Shown one piece after another: positions 1 to 64,000 of a stretch of DNA of 64,000 bases; positions within the stretch are counted from its first letter, which is position 1, and every line of letters begins with the position of its first letter. The position numbers and the translations under genes are program-made. The DNA is from Lutjanus erythropterus (Eukaryota; Chordata; Actinopteri; Lutjaniformes; Lutjanidae). The stretch spans positions 30,764,129-30,828,128 of the forward strand of contig CM034605.1 in NCBI GenBank assembly GCA_020091685.1, in the 5' to 3' direction. The notes below the pieces were generated by a model. The model saw only the letters and a list, made by a program, of their open reading frames with translations. It made no database searches and was not told where the DNA came from.

Positions 1-399
1 ATAATTACAAGATCTCTATATCAAAACAAGCATTTCCTAATTCTGGAATAAATAATTACAATAACAAAGCAAGAATCTCATAATTACTACATAAAATCCT
101 CATAATCACAAAACAGGGATGTTATTGTTATGAAAATATTCTTAAAACTAAAAGAAAGTTAGTAAAAAGTACGGTGACTCAGAGGGACAAAATTTTATGA
201 GAAGAATTTAAAAACTATGAACATGGCATATCAGGGTCATTAGGTTAAAAAAAGATTGAAATGGAACCAATGGAGGAGTAATATTCTGAGGAAAAAGGAA
301 ATTTCCAAGATTAAAGTAAAAACATATTTATTAGAAAAAAGATTATTTTCTGAATTTGTGGGCAAAAAAAAAAAGGAACAGTATTTTTCTTTTTTCCTC
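1..399. other. AT-rich downstream flank, no gene seen
   Basis: Very AT-rich with A and T homopolymers. No coding potential, tRNA or recognisable repeat was found. Confidence 0.5.
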
Positions 400-1429
400 A
401 TAAGTTGTGACTTTATTCTCAGAGAAGTTTAAGTTTTTTTCTCAAAAAAGTGTGAGAGTTTTCTCATAAATTTAAACTTTAACATCAAAGAATATTTGAG
501 CTTTTTTGGTGTAAATTTCTTATTTTATTCTTGAGGGTTTTTTTTCTTGGAATATTGCTATGAAAATTATTATTATTATCATTATGTATATTATCAGTAG
601 TAGTATCCGTAATTTTTATTTTTTTAAACCTAAACTGGCTCTTATACTCCGTTGAGATTATCTCAAGAAAAAAAAATCACCTCATGATACAAACTGAGAT
701 CTTTACGTTGTAATTCATGACTTTATTTATTCCTATTTTATATTATCTTATTTTATTTATTCTTATTAATTGATTCTTTATCTATTTATCTAGTTATTCT
801 TTGATTAATATCCTAATTACAAGATACAATAATCACAAATACTTACAACAAAGACTTTATGAAATTAAATAATTATGAGATCTTTATCTTGTACTTAAAG
901 ACAAGGACCTCATAATCAGATGATAAAATAATGATCTTTACTTTTAAGATTAATAAACAAGGATCATAATTACAAGATAAAACAGCCCTAAATAAAAGAT
1001 CCTTACCCTGTAAAATAATAAATAATTTTGAGACTTAAATAAAATAAAATTCAATTAAATAATTCAGATTACAAAACAAAACAAGAAATGTACCAATTAA
1101 ATTCAAGATAAAAAAAAACTGTTATCCTTATCCTCTCTGAAGCTCATTTGCAGAGATATTTTTCTCCTTATGATATGAAGAGTTTTTTTTCTTTTGGTGA
1201 GTGCAATGTGCTTTCATAGAGAGCGTTTACAGCGCTGTGAATTATGTAGTCAGTGAAGGAAATTTAAATTAGTTTTTTAATGATGTTCAGTTAACTATTT
1301 TCGTAAAAGTTTGGATTAAAATGTCTCCTCACTTGGTTTAATTTTGTGCTTTCTTTCATTTTGTTATTGTCGCTGTTTTTCTGTCTCCTGTCAGAGTTAA
1401 TTTTTTTTTAACATGTGGCCCCATCCTCC
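400..1429 (-). other. prkd1 3' UTR and candidate polyadenylation signals
   Basis: AT-rich sequence directly after the stop. Minus-strand ATTAAA hexamers lie at 1337-1342 and 1276-1281. AATAAA occurs at 722-727 and again near 411-416. Any could end the transcript; I cannot choose without cDNA or 3'-end data. Confidence 0.4.
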
Positions 1430-58597
<57,168 letters not shown>

Positions 58598-59080
58598 ATG
58601 AGCCTTTTCCCCGGTGCTTTCAAACCTGCCAGGAAACAATTAGGAGTCACGACGAGAAGTGACCGCACCGGTGATTAAATTAACGGCGACGGGTCCAGGT
58701 GGAGCAGCCGGAGGAGGTGCGGGATGCTCGGACGCGCGGAAACTCCCCAAAGCGACAGAAAAGCGCAAAAACAAGAGTTTCCGACAGAAACGACGACTGA
58801 CTATGAACGAACTGTGACAAAAACTGAGAGAAAGAGCGCAGAAGAGCCGCGAGAAGACAAACAGAGACAGGACGAGAGTACAGAGGGAATTAGAAGACAC
58901 ATAATGACTACATGACTGGACCAGAGAGCAGCGTGGATACCGCTGATGCGGGTGACAGAGCCATGGACGTCAACAGTGGCTGGAGAGGAGGAGGAGGAGG
59001 GAGGAGAGGAGAGAGGGAAAGCGCCCGGACTGATGGATGGATGATGGATGGATGGATGGATGGTGGGAGAGATGGAGCTG
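58598..59080 (-). promoter_or_regulatory. Presumed prkd1 promoter and 5' UTR (CpG-richer block)
   Basis: CpG dinucleotides are visibly denser from about 58.3 to 59.05 kb than in the AT-rich flanks, as expected for a CpG-type vertebrate promoter just upstream of exon 1. No TATA box could be assigned. The transcription start is not determinable from sequence alone. An acceptor-like TTGTTTCCTGGCAG on the minus strand ends at 58626, so a spliced 5' UTR is possible. Confidence 0.45.
59032..59068. repeat. (GATG)n repeat upstream of prkd1
   Basis: About nine imperfect GATG units close to the presumed promoter. Confidence 0.9.
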
Positions 59081-61166
59081 AGGAGGCACAGCTGGGTTTT
59101 ATTTGACGTCTTGAATTAATTTGAAAAAGTGAGTTTCACCTTTAAGGTGGTTTTAGGTGGTTTTGCCTCAAATAAACTGCAGATCTTCGAGAGAGAAACT
59201 TATGAATTCTAATTTTGGGTCTAAATTTTTATTTATGGCGGAACAAGTAATTACAATATCCAAATTAGGGCTGCACAACTGATCACTATTGCAATAAGTG
59301 CAATATCCAAATGGCAGAAAAGGAAAAAAAAAGTGTGAGAAAACAACATTATAATGAGTTACTGTAGTGCTACAGACCTGACCTAAAAATCTTCTCCAGA
59401 TGTAAGAAAATATGTTTGTTTGGTACAGACTCCAGCAAATGTCACATTTTAATCTATTTTTTCAGTGAAAATGAAAATTATGATGGAGAAATAATCATTG
59501 CCACTAATCACAATCGCAATATCTGTCAAAATAATTGCAGTATGATTTTTTCTTACCATATTTTGCACCCCTAAATAAAAAATTAAGTTATAAAAGTCTT
59601 AAAAGTAGTCCCAAATCCCGAGCCCTGGTTCAGATCTGTAGGCAGGATTTTAGAAGGTCATGAGTCAAACACCCCCCACCCTCTGACTCCCCAGACACTG
59701 TTTTAAAATTATTTGGAGTCTTCAAATTGTAAGTTCATCGAGCAGTGAGCCGCCCGCTGTAGGAGAACCTGCATAAACTCACAAAAAACACGAGAGGCTG
59801 GTCATCTAGAGCCAGAGTTTGGTTTGTTCGTTCTGGGCTACCGTAGAAACATGGTGGTGCAACATGGAGACCTTCACTGATTCCATTATTCCATGTATTC
59901 TGAGAATAGACCTCCATAAATCTGACACGCTGGACCTTTAAATTGTTAAATTTCAGGAAATCCCATCTGCTTCAAAACGCAACTAAATAGCAGAACTTTG
60001 TTTCTATTTTCCCCCAAAAAATTAGAGCACCAGGTTGCCCAGTTCTTAAGCACTGCTTTCGTTTTTAATTTCACATTAATAAAACCTCTTGAGGCAAAGT
60101 GTGATTTAGGATTCTGGGTTGTAAATTTATTAGCAATTTTTGTAATGAATGTTTGTAATAAGTTTCACACAATATCTCAGTTATGTCCAAATTTTTTAGT
60201 GATTTACAAGCATTCAGAGACTTTCAGTGAAACAGGAACAAAAACAAGTTAATATCCTGCATTATTCTTTTATTTCTTATGTTTTTGTTGCGTATAAATA
60301 ATGAAACAGTATTTTTTCCTACCTAGAACAGTTCTATAATACTATTTTGAGCGATGATCAGTGAAGATTTGTAGATTTTAGTCATTTTTGTTGCATTTTG
60401 GGTTCTTGTTTTATACTTTGTTAAACCGAGAAGATGAGAAGTCTGACTAAAGGCTCTTTATTTTACACCACATGCAGAACGTCAAGCTGCATGTCATTTC
60501 ACACCGACTCACAGAACCGACTCCGTTTGTCTGCCCACCAACCACCGAACAACAAGTAGAAGAGAAGAAAAGCTGCTTTTTCTTTCTCCACCTCGACAGT
60601 CAGTCTTTCCTTGTTCATTTATCAACTGAATTAACTACAGGATGACAACAAAAAGTCAAAAATGAGTTTGGGTTTTTTCACTCCCTGATTAAGGCTGGAT
60701 GCAGTCAGAGCAGGTAAAAAATAGCAGAATAAACCTGAAAAATTACCTCCTTCCTTCTGCTCAGTGGCAGATATGACCCTGATCTGTGTGGATGAATAAA
60801 AAAAGGTGGACTGCATCGACATAATCTCCTGAAATAAGTTTGAAAACAGAGTGAAGGACATACTGCAGGATGGACGGATGATATTTGAAGGATGGACAAA
60901 CAGAGAAGTGTGTTCACTGATGCATGATATTTTCTAAATTCTTGACCATTTCTGTAGTGTAGTGTAGTGCCACCAGGACGTTGTTTCCTGCCTCTGAATC
61001 GCTGTTGGTCACACATCTGATTGGTTCACTAATTCAAACGTGTGATGTTTCCACCTGTTAGAGGAACAACTGAGCCAATCAGAGCTTTGTATTAACAACA
61101 GGGACATCATCGTCCTCTATCAGAGCCAGATACAGTGAGGGTGAGATGTTAGCAGCTGTACAAACT

Positions 61167-61235
61167 GTCTGTCTGTCTGCCTGTCTGTCTGCCTGTCTGT
61201 CTGTCTGTCCATCCACAGATGCAGACAGGTTTTAT

Positions 61236-61276
<41 letters not shown>

Positions 61277-61359
61277 GTTGAGTATGAGCACAGATTCCTC
61301 AGAGTGCTGCTGCTCTGTCGGCTCAGTACAGACAGAGTGAAGTGTGTTGGTTGCTAGGA

Positions 61360-61398
<39 letters not shown>

Positions 61399-61495
61399 GT
61401 ATACACAAAGACACACTGCCAGCCCTCCCACGCGTCAACCTTGCCGCCATTTACTTCCATTTATTACCAAGGATGATGCCAGACTCATGGCATAT

Positions 61496-61530
<35 letters not shown>
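61167..61530. repeat. Cluster of (CTGT)n, two (CA)n and one (TG)n
   Basis: (CTGT)n at 61167-61210, (CA)n at 61237-61274 and 61362-61395, (TG)n at 61497-61530. Four microsatellites within 365 bp. Confidence 0.95.
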
Positions 61531-61532
<2 letters not shown>

Positions 61533-63891
61533 GAGAGAGACAGGAGGCTCCTGGTCAGGTCAGCAGGTCGGTCTTTGGATGAAGATGACAACATTTTACA
61601 CATATTGTACATTTTGTCAGCTGTTCTGTCCATGAACATCTGTGTGTGTCTGTCAACATTTAATATTTAATGCTTCCATCTCCCATGAAGAGCATCAACT
61701 GATTTAAAATACGTAAAAATTATATTATGCATTATACATGTTTATTTTATTTACAGGAAACACACATATGATTAGAAAAAAATCAGAGAAGAGAACATTT
61801 TAAAGCAGTTTTGTGAGCAGCTGAGTCCCTCTGGGATGTTTGTGGGATTGTTGCAGTCTATATACCTGATTTCTAAAAAAAAAAATGCAATGCATGCTGT
61901 GATGTTTCTAGATGTTTTTTGCAAGTGAGAACTGGAAAAGAAAGTTGTGATTTATTTTTATGTACTTCATTAAAACTTCTCCCTTTTCCAAGGAGAACAA
62001 AACTGCGCTCTGTTCAACTGTTCTTTGTAACTTTACCAAAAAGGCACAGGATTACAAAAATTCTAACAAATTCTGCTGAAGGAGTGCACCTCGGGGGGTA
62101 TTCCACAAAGAAGCAAAATCTGTTTTGGAACTCAAACTCAGTCAAACAGCAGAAAATTATAAAACATGAATGTGTGCAGAGCATTTACAAATGTCACACT
62201 TACAAATGTTCCTTTCAGTACCCGTGATAAAAATAAAAACATGTAAATGCAAAAATATTAGTGGGAAATAATGAAACTAAACATTCACTTGGTTTATTGA
62301 GACGTACATGTTTTGCACAATGGACTGCTATGATTGGTAGAACCCGTGGGAAGGAAATGATTGGTCAGATTTGCAGAAACTGCTATATTTGCTTGTAGCC
62401 TGCTGCAGCCGCTACGTGCTGCATTCACTACTGGTGTAAATAAATGCAAGCTGCTACCATTCTAATTCACGTGTTTTGGCTGCTGTGGATGCTGTGCAGG
62501 AGATGTACAGCAGTTGTGCTGCATACGTGCTGCATGTGGTGTAAAATGGCAGTTATAGTTTGACTTAAAGACTGTGCATGTGGGGCGAGGACAGTTTAAA
62601 ATGAACCTGGACTCCAGAGAGAATAATGCAAACTGTGTTGCTGACAGTCCTCATGTTGCGTTCGGTCTTCTTCAATCTGGCTTTAGTTTTTTTTTTTTCT
62701 AAAGGGTCAGGTCTCAGCATGATTTGAAAAAATCGTCTCCAGATCACGTCTGGATTAATCCACATCCAGGTGCTGCATTTCCTGACTGGCAGATTAAACT
62801 AGAGGAGATGATTTGCTCCAGTTTGAGTGAGTCAGATTAAATTCTCATGACGTGCGGCAATAATCCCATCAAAAGAGGTGTTAACAGTGTGTTCCTCCTG
62901 ATTTATCTGAGGATTTGTACATCATCGCATACGAAGCTGTAAAATCTGCATCTCGGCAGACACGTCCGCCGTCTTCCTCCTCCAGTGACTCACTCTGCCA
63001 GGGTTCAGCTCGCTGTGCGTCCACCCAGGCTGGAAATGTGCAGTGTAGTAATCGTCCTTATTTATAGAGACGCAGAGTGTTAAAACAGTACGATGATGAT
63101 GATGAGTCAGAGCAGACGAAGCTTTGGCTCTAAACTTCATGACGGCAGAACTTTATTTGTCAGCGGCAAAGACGAAAGAGAAAACTGGTCCTTTGTGCAA
63201 ATCACTTGACCTCTTGTAGCCATGCTGGAAACTGTGAATGTTGAATTAAACGCCGAAGATGCAACAAGAGGACGTCCATTATAAACAGAAACACAAATTA
63301 CATGTTAATGTCAACCACCAGTATTCAAAGACTCAAGCGTTATCCAGCAGCACAGGACAGGTTTAACTTTCCGTCTGTTTGTGGTCATTTTGAGTCTCAA
63401 AAGTCTTTCACTTGGAATTTTTTCTGAGATTCCAAATCTGGCAGCAAACCGCTCACATTTGATCTCTCGTTCAGTCAAACATCACATCTTCATGGTTTAA
63501 TCTTTTGAAGTAGTACCACACAAAGCATTTCACTGCTACTGTATGAATGCAGGTCTGTAAAAAGGTCTGGTATGAAACACGACTTTAATGGCAAAGATCA
63601 ATGTTTGCTTCTTGTTTTATCTCCAGTCAGTGTTGGTTTAACCATGAAATCAGTCGTTCCTTATGTAGTTTTAATTGTCTGAACTCAACAAAAGTCAAAT
63701 GAAACATTTTGGAAAAAGAAGTTCATTCATTTTTTATATCTGAGGATTTGGAGGAGGATTGTAGGAGGAGAGGATGATATCTGAAGTCAATCTGTGCTTT
63801 TTTTAGACTCAGAAATCACTGAAGGATGTCCATAAACAGATCTCTTACTGTATCAGTGTGTGTGTAACATCAGCCAGTGCTGCTGTGAGCC

Positions 63892-63893
<2 letters not shown>

Positions 63894-63947
<54 letters not shown>

Positions 63948-63949
63948 NN

Positions 63950-64000
<51 letters not shown>
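63894..64000. repeat. (CA)n at the window end, with two N bases
   Basis: CA repeat runs off the window. Positions 63948-63949 are N, so the true length is uncertain. Confidence 0.97.

Larger units (their letters stand above)
59081..64000. other. Upstream flank with repeats, no gene seen
   Basis: No exon-like coding sequence. It contains what look like two teleost interspersed repeats (about 59255-59575, starting AGGGCTGCACAAC, and about 59640-59945, containing GTAGAAACATGGTGGTGCAA), a (CTGT)n tract, and several CA/TG microsatellites. The window ends inside a CA repeat. Confidence 0.65.

Overview
The window is genomic DNA from a ray-finned fish, most likely a percomorph teleost. It holds one complete protein-coding gene on the minus strand: prkd1, encoding protein kinase D1. 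I placed 21 coding exons between 58597 (ATG) and 1430 (stop). Their phases agree at every junction, and they sum to 2778 nt, a 925-residue protein plus stop. The teleost call rests on the Tc1-like, LINE and tRNA-SINE remnants, on interspersed repeats I recognise from percomorph genomes, and on very frequent CA/TG microsatellites.

Layout, in transcript order (high to low coordinates). From 59.1 to 64.0 kb is upstream DNA with microsatellites and old repeats and no gene. At 58.3-59.1 kb a CpG-richer block carries the presumed promoter, the 5' UTR and exon 1. Intron 1 (36836-58336, 21.5 kb) contains only repeats that I can recognise. These include an interleaved inverted-repeat element, a 1.6-kb degenerate minisatellite and a BED-finger transposon remnant. 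Exon 2 completes the N-terminal ubiquitin-like domain. Exons 3-4 and 6-7 encode the two C1 zinc fingers, with a 24-nt microexon between them. Exon 8 is the acidic linker, exons 9-12 the PH domain, and exons 14-20 the kinase domain. Exon 21 is the C-terminal tail. Below 1430 lies an AT-rich 3' UTR and flank.

The kinase appears functional. Both C1 fingers have all zinc ligands, and the glycine loop, ATP lysine, [11 protein letters not shown], activation-loop serines and APE are all present. Residue numbers in the kinase domain run nine ahead of human PRKD1.

I found no undescribed gene system. The most unusual features concern splicing. Five 5' splice sites abut CA/TG repeats, two acceptors use microsatellites as polypyrimidine tracts, one intron is GC-AG, and there is an 8-residue microexon plus tandem acceptors. 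Mobile-element decay explains most of the remaining structure.
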